DNA of 64,000 nucleotides from Paraburkholderia polaris. Lineage in GTDB: Bacteria; Pseudomonadota; Gammaproteobacteria; Burkholderiales; Burkholderiaceae. Below are positions 44,046 through 53,765 of the stretch, in pieces (within the stretch, counting starts at the first letter, position 1; each line of letters starts with the position of its first letter). A program made the translations under genes and the position numbers. The stretch covers positions 1-64,000 of the forward strand of contig NZ_JABBGJ010000022.1 of assembly GCF_012927345.1 (NCBI RefSeq), written 5' to 3'. The notes below the pieces were generated by a model. The model was not told where the DNA came from, searched no databases, and was given only the letters and a program-made list of their open reading frames with translations.

Positions 44046-45200
44046 ATGTCTGAACAGTTTCCGCCAGAACCGGCCCTCGATGTGCCGATCGTCTTCGTCG
44101 ACCTTGAAACCACCGGCGGTTCCACCAGCGAGCATCGCATCACCGAGGTCGGGGTGGTTGAAATAGGACCGGCTGGCGTGTCGCGCTGGAGCAGCCTGGT
44201 CGACCCTCAGCAACCGATTCCTTCATTCATTCAGCAGCTCACCGGCATCACGAACGCGATGGTTCGTGGCGCGCCGACATTCGACGCCATCGCGCCCGAA
44301 TTGTTCGAGCGCCTGAACGGAAAACTGTTCGTGGCGCACAACGCCAGTTTCGATCGCGGCTTTCTGCGCGGAGAGTTTCGCCGGGCCGGGCTTGCGTTCG
44401 ATCCGGACGTGCTGTGCACCGTGCGCCTGTCGCGCGCGCTGTTTCCGGCGGAAAAGCGTCATGGGCTCGACGCACTGGTGGAGCGTCATGGTCTCGTCCC
44501 GTCCGATCGCCACCGCGCACTCGCCGACGCCGATCTGATCTGGCAGTTCTGGCAGCGCCTGCATGGCGGTCTCGTACCGCTGGACGTTTTGCTGGCGCAG
44601 ATCGAACGCACCACCCGGCGCTACCGGCTTGCCGGCGACATCACTGAAGATCTGCTCGACACTGCGCCTGCCGGATGCGGTGTCTACACGTTCTATGGAG
44701 AAGGCGATCTGCCGCTGTACGTCGGGCGAAGCGTGCGTGTGCGTCAGCGGCTGCGTTCGCATTTGACGGGTGAGCGGCGTTCGTCGAAGGATATGCGGCT
44801 CGCGCAGCAAGTGCGGCGTGTCGAGTGGCGCGCGACTGGCGGCGAGCTGGGCGCCATGCTCGCGGAGGCGCAGTTGATCGCGACGCTGCGCCCCGGCCAT
44901 AACCGGGTGCCGCGTGTCACGAAGAGCGATCCGCTGGATGCGCCCTGGCCGTTCGAAGGACCAGTCGTCTTTGAGGAGCGTGAAGAAGCGTCGCACGCGC
45001 GCGCTTTTCATGTTGTCGATCGGTGGCGTTACCTCGGGCATGCGCCCTCGCTCGCGCAGGCGGCAGCGTTGCATGCGTCGAGCGCGGCCGGGCCGTTCGA
45101 GCTGTCGACCTATCGTCTTCTGCAGAGCCATCTTGCGCGTGGCCTGCGTCTGATGCCGTTGAGCGTCTCGAGCGGCACGCCTGTGCCGAGTCTGGCTTAA
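44046..45200 (+). CDS. DnaQ-like 3'-5' exonuclease fused to a GIY-YIG nuclease domain
   Basis: The 384-aa protein has an N-terminal DEDDh exonuclease (about 10-180): FVDLETTGG with the first Asp-x-Glu, and HRALADADL near the end with the last His and Asp. It is followed by a UvrC-N/Cho-type GIY-YIG domain (about 205-290): GCGVYTFYGE ... LYVGRS, then R-x-RLRSHL. Similar fusions occur in proteobacteria and probably act in DNA repair, the GIY-YIG part incising and the exonuclease trimming (inference). ATG 44046 starts the family-like region. Confidence 0.88.
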   Translation: MSEQFPPEPALDVPIVFVDLETTGGSTSEHRITEVGVVEIGPAGVSRWSSLVDPQQPIPSFIQQLTGITNAMVRGAPTFDAIAPELFERLNGKLFVAHNASFDRGFLRGEFRRAGLAFDPDVLCTVRLSRALFPAEKRHGLDALVERHGLVPSDRHRALADADLIWQFWQRLHGGLVPLDVLLAQIERTTRRYRLAGDITEDLLDTAPAGCGVYTFYGEGDLPLYVGRSVRVRQRLRSHLTGERRSSKDMRLAQQVRRVEWRATGGELGAMLAEAQLIATLRPGHNRVPRVTKSDPLDAPWPFEGPVVFEEREEASHARAFHVVDRWRYLGHAPSLAQAAALHASSAAGPFELSTYRLLQSHLARGLRLMPLSVSSGTPVPSLA

Positions 45201-45323
45201 AGCGGGCTTTGCATAACGACCCGTTACTCAGGGCGGGTTCAATCCACGCCTGAGATCGGCGGACCAATGGGGGTTCTAAGCTCCCGGTTCGACTGTATAG
45301 ATCGCACAGACTGCACAGACCGA

Positions 45324-45920
45324 TCAGCCCGTCGCACCGACTCCACCCGCTTCGCACACGTGGCCGAGCGCGCGTGTCAACGCGCTCGAACGGGTCGAGT
45401 CGTAGCGCGTCAGTGACTTCCAGTTAGCAAGCGATTGCGCCACGCGCGACGGACAATCCTGCGCCGCGCGCAGTGCTTGCACGCGTGCGAGCCCGGCCAC
45501 GAGTGACTGCGTCAGCCGGTCCAACTGCGGCCTCGTGCTGGTGGCCAGGTCGGGCGCAGGGCCTTCAGGCGGCCGCGTGCTGCGCCAGTTGTCAAACAGC
45601 GCGTTTTGCACGTCCTTGCTGGCGTCGATCTGATCCTGGAAGAAGGCGTGCGCAAACGCCGGATCGACGTTCGCGGCAACGGCGCGCTTTTCAACATCGG
45701 CGAGCAATGCGTTCTCGCGTGGCGTATCCGTAATCGCCTGATGGTTCGCCCACTTCCAGCGCGCAACGGGTTCCGCGAGCGCGAGACGCTGCGAGGCCAG
45801 GGCAATCAGATTGGTCAGCGCGGTGTCGTCGCCGTCCGCAACGGCGGGAGCGGGCGCGAGCGCAAGCGCGGTGAACAACGCGAGCGCGCATGACGCTCCA
45901 AAGCGATACGAGCGATTCAT
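45324..45920 (-). CDS. periplasmic chorismate mutase (AroQ gamma type)
   Basis: The protein of about 198 aa has a signal peptide (1-28, ending APAVADG) and an all-helical AroQ domain: LIALASQRLALAEPVARWKW holds the catalytic Arg and Lys, followed by FAHAFFQDQIDASKDVQN. Secreted chorismate mutases convert chorismate to prephenate in the periplasm. The start was set at ATG 45920 so that the signal peptide is N-terminal. C-terminal cysteines (in DCPSRVAQ and HVCEAGG) could form a disulfide. Confidence 0.85.
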   Translation of the reverse strand: MNRSYRFGASCALALFTALALAPAPAVADGDDTALTNLIALASQRLALAEPVARWKWANHQAITDTPRENALLADVEKRAVAANVDPAFAHAFFQDQIDASKDVQNALFDNWRSTRPPEGPAPDLATSTRPQLDRLTQSLVAGLARVQALRAAQDCPSRVAQSLANWKSLTRYDSTRSSALTRALGHVCEAGGVGATG

Positions 45921-46206
45921 GGAGGGCGGGAGAGGCCGGTCGGCCGCAGAAGAAAAACCAGAAGAATAGACGATGCGCGGATCAAGCGGGCGCGCCGGTC
46001 GATCGAAAAACAAACGACCGGGATATTTAAAGACACTCGTCAGAGACGTGCGCTATCACCGCGTCGGGCCACATGAGCCAGGCGTCGCAATCAAGCAGGC
46101 GTAACCCGTACCGCGAAAGCGGCAAAAGACAATCGTAGGGGCGCGTGCAAATCTTCGCCGCGCGTCAAACGCGCGGACGCTGATGCTGCATCGCGCCACT
46201 TCACAA

Positions 46207-46356
46207 TTACTTCGAGTCGCACGACCTGCGTTGTTCGTCGAAAAATGCGCGAACGTGCTCAGGCAGTTCGGCACCCAGAAACTCGACGCCAGCGGGTTCC
46301 GGATCCGGACTAAAAACTTTATCCGGGGTCGGAATCTTCGTTGGTTTGTCATCCAT
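46207..46356 (-). CDS. small acidic protein (49 aa)
   Basis: An AAAGGAGA site sits ideally before ATG 46356 and the frame ends at TAA 46207-46209. The peptide is Pro/Asp/Lys-rich at the start (KIPTPDKVFSPDPEP) and has a short helical end (LPEHVRAFFDEQRR). It has no signal or membrane segment. Its family is unknown. Confidence 0.6.
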   Translation of the reverse strand: MDDKPTKIPTPDKVFSPDPEPAGVEFLGAELPEHVRAFFDEQRRSCDSK

Positions 46357-46810
46357 GATCTTTCTCCTTTACAAACCGATTATCTGCCTCGGTCCCCGTT
46401 TTGCACCAGTGTCTGATGCGGCTCACATGTTGGGTGTTGCTTTAACGGTACAGGCCGACATGGGAACGGAATGTTTGAATAGACTTTATCGGTTGACTGC
46501 GCACGGCTGAATTCACCGTTGCGAATCAAAACAGGCCGATATCTCCGCCGTTCCCTTCCCAGCCTTGCCCCGCGCGCCTTCCGCGCATTATCTCTGTGCG
46601 CCACACCACTAACCCGTTCATATGCGTTGATATGAACAATTCGTGGCGATTTTTGTGCACTGCCGCATTGGGGCGATTTTCTCCGCGTTAGGCCGAACGT
46701 TCGTTAATTACCGATTGGTTCAGTGCGGCCATTCAGCCCCCCATTTGTTTGTAAACGAACGATTGCGCGACTTCGTTGACGAGCGCGAATACTTTTCGCG
46801 TTATTTTTTG
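46357..46810. other. intergenic stretch, no gene seen
   Basis: The 450 bases between the small acidic protein gene and the aldo-keto reductase terminator have no supported frame. It must include the promoter of the small gene; nothing else was recognised. Confidence 0.4.
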
Positions 46811-46848
46811 CAAATAAAAGGCGCCGCGTTCTGGACGAAGCGCGGCGT
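46811..46848 (-). terminator. aldo-keto reductase terminator
   Basis: On the minus strand, CGCCGCG (46847-46841) pairs with CGCGGCG (46828-46822) and a T-rich tail follows (46819-46811). It lies 17 bases after the reductase stop. Confidence 0.75.
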
Positions 46849-46864
46849 TAGCGGTGGACGATTT

Positions 46865-47980
46865 TTACGCGTTCGGTGCCGGAATTTTCACGGGTGCGGA
46901 GTAGGCAGCGGGTTTGTCGGCGACTTCGACCTGCCCGTGAATCCGCGCCTGATGACCGTCAGCAAACATGTAGTACGGGAACGGACGGGCAGGTTCCGAG
47001 ACGGCGTCGAGCCGTGCGATCAATTCCGGCGCGAGCGTGAAATCGAGCGAGCCGAGCGACTGCTGCAACTGCTCCGGCCGGGTCGCGCCGACAATGATGC
47101 TCGATACACCGCGCTTCTGATGCAGCCAGTTCAGCGCGACTTGCGCCATCGGACGCGCCGCCAGATTCGCAACGGCCTCCAGTTCTGCAACGATGCGAAA
47201 GTTGCGTTCGGTCAGCTTGTCGAATCCCGGCGGCGGCGCGCTGGCCACGCTCGCAAGGCGCCCTTCGCCGGAAACATGGCTCGCTGCTCCGCCTTGCGAA
47301 GGACGGTATTTGCCCGACAGCACCCCCATGCCCAGTGGACTCCACGGCACGAGCCCCATGCCCAGATTGGCGGCGAGGTCGGCGAACTCGTTCTCAGCGT
47401 TGCGCTCGATCATCGAGTATTCGAGCTGCATCGCCGCGACCGGCTCGAAGCCGCGCCAGTCGGCAAGCGTCTGTGCGCGCCCCGCGAACCACGCAGGCGT
47501 ATCCGACAGGCCGACGTAGCGGATCTTGCCCGCGCGCACCGCGTCGTCCATCGCGCGCATCACTTCGTCGGCCGGCGTGACGCGATCCCACGTGTGCAGG
47601 TAGTACAGGTCGATGTAGTCGGTGCCCAGACGCTTGAGCGAGCCGTCGAGCGCACGCAGCAGATTCTTGCGGTGGTTGCCGCCCGCGTTCGGATTGCCGC
47701 TCTCGGCGTTGTAGCCGTACTTGGTGGCGATCACGAGCCGGTCGCGCAGACCGCGCGCCGCGACGAATTTGCCGAGCCATTTTTCGCTGGTGCCTTCGGT
47801 GTACAGGTCGGCGGTATCGATGAAGTTGCCGCCGGCATCCACGTACAGGTCGAACAGACGTTGCGCCGATTGTTCGTCGGCGCCCCAGCCCCATTCGGTG
47901 CCGAAGGTCATCGTGCCGAGTGCGATCGGGCTCACGCGAAGGCCCGAGCGGCCGAGCAGGTTGTAGCGGTCCATCGTCAT
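46865..47980 (-). CDS. aldo/keto reductase
   Basis: The 371-aa (beta/alpha)8 NADPH-linked oxidoreductase has NFIDTADLYTEGTSEKWLGK, with catalytic Asp and Tyr, IATKYGYN with the catalytic Lys, and DLYYLHTWD with the His. The start at ATG 47980 follows AGGAG. It is divergent from a LysR regulator 129 bases away, a common arrangement in which the regulator controls the reductase. The substrate is unknown. Confidence 0.92.
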   Translation of the reverse strand: MTMDRYNLLGRSGLRVSPIALGTMTFGTEWGWGADEQSAQRLFDLYVDAGGNFIDTADLYTEGTSEKWLGKFVAARGLRDRLVIATKYGYNAESGNPNAGGNHRKNLLRALDGSLKRLGTDYIDLYYLHTWDRVTPADEVMRAMDDAVRAGKIRYVGLSDTPAWFAGRAQTLADWRGFEPVAAMQLEYSMIERNAENEFADLAANLGMGLVPWSPLGMGVLSGKYRPSQGGAASHVSGEGRLASVASAPPPGFDKLTERNFRIVAELEAVANLAARPMAQVALNWLHQKRGVSSIIVGATRPEQLQQSLGSLDFTLAPELIARLDAVSEPARPFPYYMFADGHQARIHGQVEVADKPAAYSAPVKIPAPNA

Positions 47981-48108
47981 GTCAATCTCCTTGAGCGCTA
48001 AGACGGGAGGAATTGAATCGATGACGCCATCGTGCGCCGATTTTTTACTTGGAAAAACGCCGTCTGTCTGCAAGGATTATGAAGTGAGGCTTAACAATGG
48101 AGGTGGCG

Positions 48109-49020
48109 ATGGACCCAGCCCAGCTGCCGGCGTTGATGGCGTTCGCGTGCGTGGCGCGTCACGGCAACTTCACGCGCGCGGCCGCTGAATCCGGGGTGAC
48201 GGCGTCGGCGCTGTCGCAAAGCATTCGCGCGCTCGAGACGCAGTTGAAAGTGCGCCTGTTCAACCGGACCACCCGGCGTGTCGCCCTGACGGAGGCTGGC
48301 GCACAGTTTCTCGCGCGCGTGGTGCCTGCGCTGGGTGAACTGGAGGCGGCCTTCGAGGCGCTCGATGAGACTCGCGACCAGCCCGCCGGCACGCTGCGCA
48401 TCAATTTGCCGAGGGTCGCGAGCGAGTTGCTGGTGCTGCCGCATCTGGCCGAGTTCACGCGCCGCTATCCGCAGATCCGTCTCGACTTGACGCTCGACGA
48501 TGGTTTCGCCGACGTGGTCGGCGAAGGCTTCGACGCGGGCATCCGGCTTGGCGAACGGGTCGCGCAGGACATGGTGGCGGTGCCGTTGGGTGGAGAGATC
48601 CGCATTGTCGTCGCCGGCTCGCCGGCCTACTTCGAGCGCTATCCAGCGCCGGCGACACCTGCTGATCTCGCCGCTCACGATTGCCTGCGCTACCGCTTCT
48701 CGACCAGCGGCGGTATCTATCGATGGGAGTTCGCGCCGCCCGATGATTCGTCGCGCGTGTTCGAAGTCGAGACACGCGGAAGTCTTGTCACCAACGATCT
48801 ACGCACGATGGTGCGGGCGGCGGAGCAGGGCGTGGGCCTTCTCCACGTGATCGACGACTACGTGAACGAGCAACTCGAAGACGGTCGGTTGGTACGTGTG
48901 CTGGACGCATGGTGTCCGAGCTTTCCGGGCTTTTATCTGTACACGGCGAGCCGCGCGCAGATGCCGTTCAAGTTGCGCGCGCTGATCGATTTCCTGAGGG
49001 AGAAGCGCGGAGTCCGGTAG
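48109..49020 (+). CDS. LysR-family transcriptional regulator
   Basis: The 303-aa protein has an N-terminal winged HTH (about 5-63): FACVARHGNFTRAAAESGVTASALSQSIRALE split over the helices, then RLFNRTTRRVALTEAG. A periplasmic-binding-like effector domain follows (about 90-295). ATG 48109 has GGAGG five bases upstream and is preferred to ATG 48097. It probably regulates the divergent aldo-keto reductase gene. Confidence 0.92.
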   Translation: MDPAQLPALMAFACVARHGNFTRAAAESGVTASALSQSIRALETQLKVRLFNRTTRRVALTEAGAQFLARVVPALGELEAAFEALDETRDQPAGTLRINLPRVASELLVLPHLAEFTRRYPQIRLDLTLDDGFADVVGEGFDAGIRLGERVAQDMVAVPLGGEIRIVVAGSPAYFERYPAPATPADLAAHDCLRYRFSTSGGIYRWEFAPPDDSSRVFEVETRGSLVTNDLRTMVRAAEQGVGLLHVIDDYVNEQLEDGRLVRVLDAWCPSFPGFYLYTASRAQMPFKLRALIDFLREKRGVR

Positions 49021-49040
49021 CGCTCGCGCGTGCTCCAGCT

Positions 49041-51716
49041 TCAGGCCGCGAGCCGTTGCTTCAGATAGGCGGCCGTGCGGCTCTCCGTGGCGCGCGCAAC
49101 TTCGGCCGGCGTGCCGCTGGCCACGATCGCGCCGCCGGCGTCGCCCGCGCCCGGGCCGACGTCGATGATCCAGTCGCTTTGCGCGGCGACCCGCATGTCG
49201 TGCTCGACCACCACCACCGTATTGCCCGCATCGACGAGTCCCTGTAGTTGCACCATCAGCCGGTCGACGTCGGCGGGATGCAGGCCGGTGGTCGGTTCGT
49301 CGAGGATGTACAAGGTGTCGCCACGCTGCGCTCGCTGCAGTTCGGTGGCGAGTTTGATGCGTTGGGCTTCGCCGCCCGACAGTTCGGTGGCCGGCTGGCC
49401 GAGCCGCAAATAGCCGAGGCCGATATCGCGCAACACTTTCAGCGCGCGCATCACGCTGGCTTCGTCGGCGAAGAAATCGCAGGCGGCGTCGACGGTCAGG
49501 TCGAGCACCTCGGCGATGTTTTTATCGCGCCACGTGATTTCCAGTGTCTGGGTGTTGTAGCGGGTGCCGTGGCAGGTCGAGCAGGGCGCATAGACGCTCG
49601 GCAGAAACAGCAGCTCGACGCTCACGAAGCCTTCGCCCTCGCATGTCGGGCAGCGGCCTTGCGCGACATTGAACGAGAAGCGGCCCGCACCGTAGCGCCG
49701 CTTGCGGGCGAGCGGCGTGTCGGCGAACAGCTTGCGCACGTGATCGAACAAGCCCGTGTAAGTGGCGAGATTCGAGCGCGGTGTGCGTCCGATTGGTTTC
49801 TGGTCGACGCGCACGAGCCGGCGCAGCGTCTCCATACCATCGGTGATGTGGCCGCTTGTCGGCATCGTCTCGGTGGCGAGCAACGGGTCCTGTTCGTCAT
49901 CGTCCGGGCTTTCGATGATCCGTCCCAGGCGGCTTGCGATCAGTTCCGGCAGTGCCTGGCTTACGAGGCTCGATTTGCCGGAGCCCGACACGCCGGTGAC
50001 GGTCGTAAAGCAGCCGAGCGGAAATGCGACATTCAACCCGTGCAGATTGTTGCGCGTGATATTGGCAAGTCGCAGCCAGCCCGCAGGTGAGCGCGGCGTA
50101 CGGTCGACGGGCGCCGGGGGCGTGAACAGATACCGGCGCGTTTGCGACGCTTCGACCCTGGCGAGTCCCGCGGGCGGTCCACTGTAGACCACATGACCGC
50201 CTGCTTCGCCGGCTGCGGGACCAACGTCGACCAGCCAGTCGGCGCGCCGCATCATCTGCAGATCATGCTCGACCACGAATAGCGAATTGCCGGCTGCCTT
50301 CAGTCCTTGCAGTGCGCTGAAGAGCGCCTCGCCATCGGCAGGGTGTAGGCCGGCCGACGGTTCGTCGAGCACGTACACGACGCCAAACAGTTGCGACGAC
50401 AACTGCGTGGCCAGCCTCAAGCGCTGCAGTTCGCCCGACGACAGCGTCGGCGTGCTGCGTTCCAGCGCGAGGTAACCCAGGCCGAGATCGATCAGCGTGG
50501 TCAGGCGCTCGAGCAGTTCAGCTGAAATGCGCTGCGCGGCGACCCGCTTCTCCTCGGAGAGATTCGGCGTGCGTCGCACGTCGGGCGAGGCTTTGTGCGC
50601 CGAACCGCCTGCGGCGACACGCTTGTCGACGGCGTCGCGCATCGCATGCCTGCTAAGCACGCGGCCTTTGCAGTCGGCGCCCGTCGCGGCATCGGGCCAT
50701 TCGCCCCGCGCGATCGGTTCGAGAATGGCCGCCAGCCTGGCGAGCGGCAACTGCGCAAATTCGCCGATATCGAGACTGGCGAACTTCACTGAGAGCGCTT
50801 CTTTCTTGAGTCGTTTGCCGTGGCAAGTCGGACAGACGCTGCCGACCATGTACCGCGACACGCGCTTTTTCATCAACGCGCTTTGGGTGTTCGCGAAAGT
50901 GTGCAGCACGTAACGGCGCGCGCCGGTGAAGGTGCCCATATAGCTAGGGTCGGCTTTGCGTTTGAGTGCGGCGCGGGTTTCCTTTGGCGTCAAACCGGCG
51001 TAGACGGGCACGGTCGGCTGTTCGTCTGTGAAGAGAATCCAGTCGCGGTCTTTCTTTGGCAGGTCGCGCCATGGTGTATCGACGTCGTAGCCCATCGTCA
51101 CCAGAATGTCGCGCAGATTCTGTCCATGCCATGCGGGCGGCCATGCGGCTATTGCGCGCTCGCGGATGGTCAGCGAGTCGTCCGGCACCATTGATTTCTC
51201 GGTGACTTCGTACACGCGGCCGAGCCCGTGACACGTAGGGCAGGCGCCTTGCACTGTGTTCGGCGAGAAATCTTCTGCGAACAACATCGGCTGTTTCGGC
51301 GGGTAGTCGCCGGTGCGTGAGTACAGCATACGCACGAGGCTGGACAGCGTCGTCACGCTGCCTACCGAAGAACGTGCGCTCGGCGTGCCGCGCTGCTGCT
51401 GCAACGCGACGGCGGGCGGCAGACCGTCGATCGCGTCGACTTCCGGCACGCCGACCTGGTCGATCAGGCGTCGCGCATACGGTGCGACCGATTCGAAGTA
51501 GCGCCGCTGCGCCTCGGCGTAGAGCGTGCCGAACGCCAGCGACGATTTGCCCGAACCGGAAACGCCGGTGAACACGACCAGCGCATCGCGCGGGATCTGC
51601 ACGTCGACGTTTTTAAGATTGTGCTCGCGAGCGCCGCGTACGCGGACGAAACCGGTCGGCGCGGGCGCATCGGTGGAGGCGGAGAGCGAGCGGGGCTTGT
51701 TGCGGATGGCGTCCAT
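49041..51716 (-). CDS. UvrA-type excinuclease ATPase (paralogue, UvrA2-like)
   Basis: The 891-aa protein contains two ABC ATPase modules with Walker A motifs FTGVSGSGKSSL (near the N-terminus) and VTGVSGSGKSSL (around the middle), signature blocks LSSGELQRLRLA and ELSGGEAQRIKLA, and CxxC zinc-finger pairs (CPTCHG twice; CPTCEG with CSTCHG). It is shorter than canonical UvrA (about 940-950 aa), fitting the UvrA2 group that lacks part of the UvrB-interaction region. Such paralogues are linked to DNA damage or antibiotic tolerance. It stands alone, convergent with the LysR gene. Confidence 0.88.
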   Translation of the reverse strand: MDAIRNKPRSLSASTDAPAPTGFVRVRGAREHNLKNVDVQIPRDALVVFTGVSGSGKSSLAFGTLYAEAQRRYFESVAPYARRLIDQVGVPEVDAIDGLPPAVALQQQRGTPSARSSVGSVTTLSSLVRMLYSRTGDYPPKQPMLFAEDFSPNTVQGACPTCHGLGRVYEVTEKSMVPDDSLTIRERAIAAWPPAWHGQNLRDILVTMGYDVDTPWRDLPKKDRDWILFTDEQPTVPVYAGLTPKETRAALKRKADPSYMGTFTGARRYVLHTFANTQSALMKKRVSRYMVGSVCPTCHGKRLKKEALSVKFASLDIGEFAQLPLARLAAILEPIARGEWPDAATGADCKGRVLSRHAMRDAVDKRVAAGGSAHKASPDVRRTPNLSEEKRVAAQRISAELLERLTTLIDLGLGYLALERSTPTLSSGELQRLRLATQLSSQLFGVVYVLDEPSAGLHPADGEALFSALQGLKAAGNSLFVVEHDLQMMRRADWLVDVGPAAGEAGGHVVYSGPPAGLARVEASQTRRYLFTPPAPVDRTPRSPAGWLRLANITRNNLHGLNVAFPLGCFTTVTGVSGSGKSSLVSQALPELIASRLGRIIESPDDDEQDPLLATETMPTSGHITDGMETLRRLVRVDQKPIGRTPRSNLATYTGLFDHVRKLFADTPLARKRRYGAGRFSFNVAQGRCPTCEGEGFVSVELLFLPSVYAPCSTCHGTRYNTQTLEITWRDKNIAEVLDLTVDAACDFFADEASVMRALKVLRDIGLGYLRLGQPATELSGGEAQRIKLATELQRAQRGDTLYILDEPTTGLHPADVDRLMVQLQGLVDAGNTVVVVEHDMRVAAQSDWIIDVGPGAGDAGGAIVASGTPAEVARATESRTAAYLKQRLAA

Positions 51717-52085
51717 GTCGATTCATAGGGGTAAGCGTGGCAACCCGGTCGGCCGGGGGAACGCTTATGAGCGTTGCACGGAATATGCCCGGCGAAGGGA
51801 GGATGGTTTCCGGCGGGAGTAAGGGCAGTGCACGAGTCGAGACTGCGTCGTCATCTAGCAGCCTAGCCGAAGCGCGGCGAAAACGTTGAGTCCGCGAATG
51901 TTTTCGACGGATCGAGCGGCTGCCGTCTGACGCCAAAGAATACCGACATCGAATGACCAGCCGGTCAACGCGCGAGCCTGCGCCTATCATTGACAGCAGC
52001 TATCCGCCGCTTACGGTGCGGTGGCTAACGGACGCGCCGGGTCTGGCGCGGAAGATGGCTGTCTTCGCCCTTCAGAGAGTTCGCC
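51717..52085. other. intergenic stretch, no gene seen
   Basis: The 369 bases between the UvrA-type gene and a small hypothetical gene have no supported frame or obvious promoter pair. Confidence 0.4.
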
Positions 52086-52286
52086 ATGGAAAACGCTGTC
52101 TACTGGAAAGGACGCCAGGTCGGAATCGAGTGCGCCGGCCGGATCTTGTGGTTTTCGTCAGCGCCGCCGGAAGCGGTGCTGGCGTATGGCAGCAAGCCGG
52201 CGGAGAACGTGATCGTTGAAGATACGGTGGTCGCTCGCAATCTCGGCATGACCGCGCGATGCGATCGATTGGATTTTGGCGGATAA
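52086..52286 (+). CDS. small uncharacterised protein (66 aa)
   Basis: ATG 52086 has GAGAG upstream. The protein is short and mixed alpha/beta, with WKGRQVGIE and LWFSSAPPEA, no cysteine cluster and no signal peptide. It looks like a conserved Burkholderia hypothetical, but I do not recognise a domain. Confidence 0.5.
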   Translation: MENAVYWKGRQVGIECAGRILWFSSAPPEAVLAYGSKPAENVIVEDTVVARNLGMTARCDRLDFGG

Positions 52287-52454
52287 ACTGGGGCCGTTGG
52301 TCATTGTGGCAGTCGGCATTGAAGTAGCGGCACTCGCGTTGACCGAGGCGAAGGCTAAGCTGAGTCTTTGCGGATTCCGGAAAGCGGGCGCAGGGGAAAA
52401 GCAGAAACCGGGGAAGAAAGCAGAGAGAAACGCAGAAAGCAGGCGACAGAAAGC

Positions 52455-52485
52455 AAAAAGCCCAGTCACGAGGACTGGGCTTTTT
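52455..52485. terminator. bidirectional terminator next to tRNA-Thr
   Basis: AAAAAGCCCAGTC (52455-52467) pairs with GACTGGGCTTTTT (52473-52485) around ACGAG. It lies 13 bases beyond the tRNA-Thr 3' end. Confidence 0.88.
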
Positions 52486-52497
52486 GTTTGAATCTTG

Positions 52498-52573
52498 TGG
52501 TGCCGGAAAGAGGAATCGAACCCCCGACCTTCGCATTACGAATGCGCTGCTCTACCGTCTGAGCTATTCCGGC
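52498..52573 (-). tRNA. tRNA-Thr (CGU)
   Basis: The 76-nt gene on the minus strand begins GCCGGAATAGCTC and ends with encoded CCA. The anticodon within GCATTCGTAATGC is CGT, giving CGU for threonine. Confidence 0.95.
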
Positions 52574-52628
52574 ATCAGGAGAAACGAGATTATAGGTACT
52601 TTTTCAGGAGCTTGGCAAGACCCTACGA

Positions 52629-53645
52629 TCACTTTTTTGTTTCGAGATGGTAGCGCGTGACACGGTCGACTTCGTTCTTCGAGCCGAGGAACACCGCCAC
52701 ACGCTCGTGCAGGCTTTTCGGCTGGATGTCCAGAATACGCTTCTCGCCGTTGGTCGCGGCGCCGCCCGCCTGCTCGACAATAAAGGCCATCGGGTTCGCT
52801 TCGTACATCAGACGCAGCTTGCCCGGCTTGTCCGGCGTGCGCTTGTCCGCCGGATACATGAAGATGCCGCCCCGGTTAAGGATACGGTGCACGTCGGCGA
52901 CCATCGACGCGATCCAGCGCATGTTGAAGTCGCTTTGGCGCGAGCCGTCTTTGCCAGCCTTCAATTCGCCGATGTACTGCTCGACCGGCGGATACCAGTG
53001 GCGCTCATTCGAAGCGTTGATCGCATATTCGCGGGTTTCCACTGGAATGCGCATATCGCTTTGCGTGAGCACCCACGAACCGAGTTCGCGGTCGAGCGTG
53101 AAGCAGTTCACGCCATTGCCGGTGGTCAGCACCAGCACGGTTTGCGGGCCGTACACCGCATAGCCTGCCGCGACCTGCTGCGTGCCTGGTTGCAGGAACG
53201 ATTGTTCGGTGGGCTGCTGGCCGTCCGGGCAGCGCAGCACCGAGAAGATGGTGCCGATCGACACGTTGACGTCGATGTTCGAGGAGCCGTCGAGCGGGTC
53301 GAACACCAGCAGGTATTCCCCCTTCGGATAGTTGGCCGGGATCGGGAAGAATTGCTCCATTTCCTCGGACGCCATGCCCGCAAGGTTGCCGCCCCATTCG
53401 TTCGCTTCGAGCAGGATTTCGTTCGACAGGATGTCGAGCTTCTTCTGCACTTCGCCCTGGACATTCTCGCTGCCCGCCGTGCCGAGCGCATCGCCCAGCG
53501 CGCCCTTGCTGACGTGGTAGCTGATCGCCTTGCACGCGCGCGCAACGACTTCGATCAAAAGGCGCAGGTCGGCCGGCAGGTTGTTGGTTTCGCGCTGCTG
53601 CTCGATCAGGTACTTCGTGAGAGTGGTACGACGTTGCAAAGCCAT
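52629..53645 (-). CDS. fbp: fructose-1,6-bisphosphatase, class I
   Basis: The 338-aa enzyme of gluconeogenesis has FDPLDGSSNIDVN (metal binding) and KLRLMYEANPMAFIVEQAGG (sugar-phosphate site). It starts MALQRRTTLTKYLIEQQR. It is a single gene between tRNA-Thr and the HigBA pair. Confidence 0.95.
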   Translation of the reverse strand: MALQRRTTLTKYLIEQQRETNNLPADLRLLIEVVARACKAISYHVSKGALGDALGTAGSENVQGEVQKKLDILSNEILLEANEWGGNLAGMASEEMEQFFPIPANYPKGEYLLVFDPLDGSSNIDVNVSIGTIFSVLRCPDGQQPTEQSFLQPGTQQVAAGYAVYGPQTVLVLTTGNGVNCFTLDRELGSWVLTQSDMRIPVETREYAINASNERHWYPPVEQYIGELKAGKDGSRQSDFNMRWIASMVADVHRILNRGGIFMYPADKRTPDKPGKLRLMYEANPMAFIVEQAGGAATNGEKRILDIQPKSLHERVAVFLGSKNEVDRVTRYHLETKK

Positions 53646-53765
53646 TGCTGTACTCCGGGGGCTTGAGGAATGTCTCGATTTTAACCGCTCGTTGTGTCGG
53701 CTCCGTGCTTTTGATACGGAAGGGCGTTCGGCCGCGTCGCCAGGCGCTGCATTGGGCGCCGAAAT

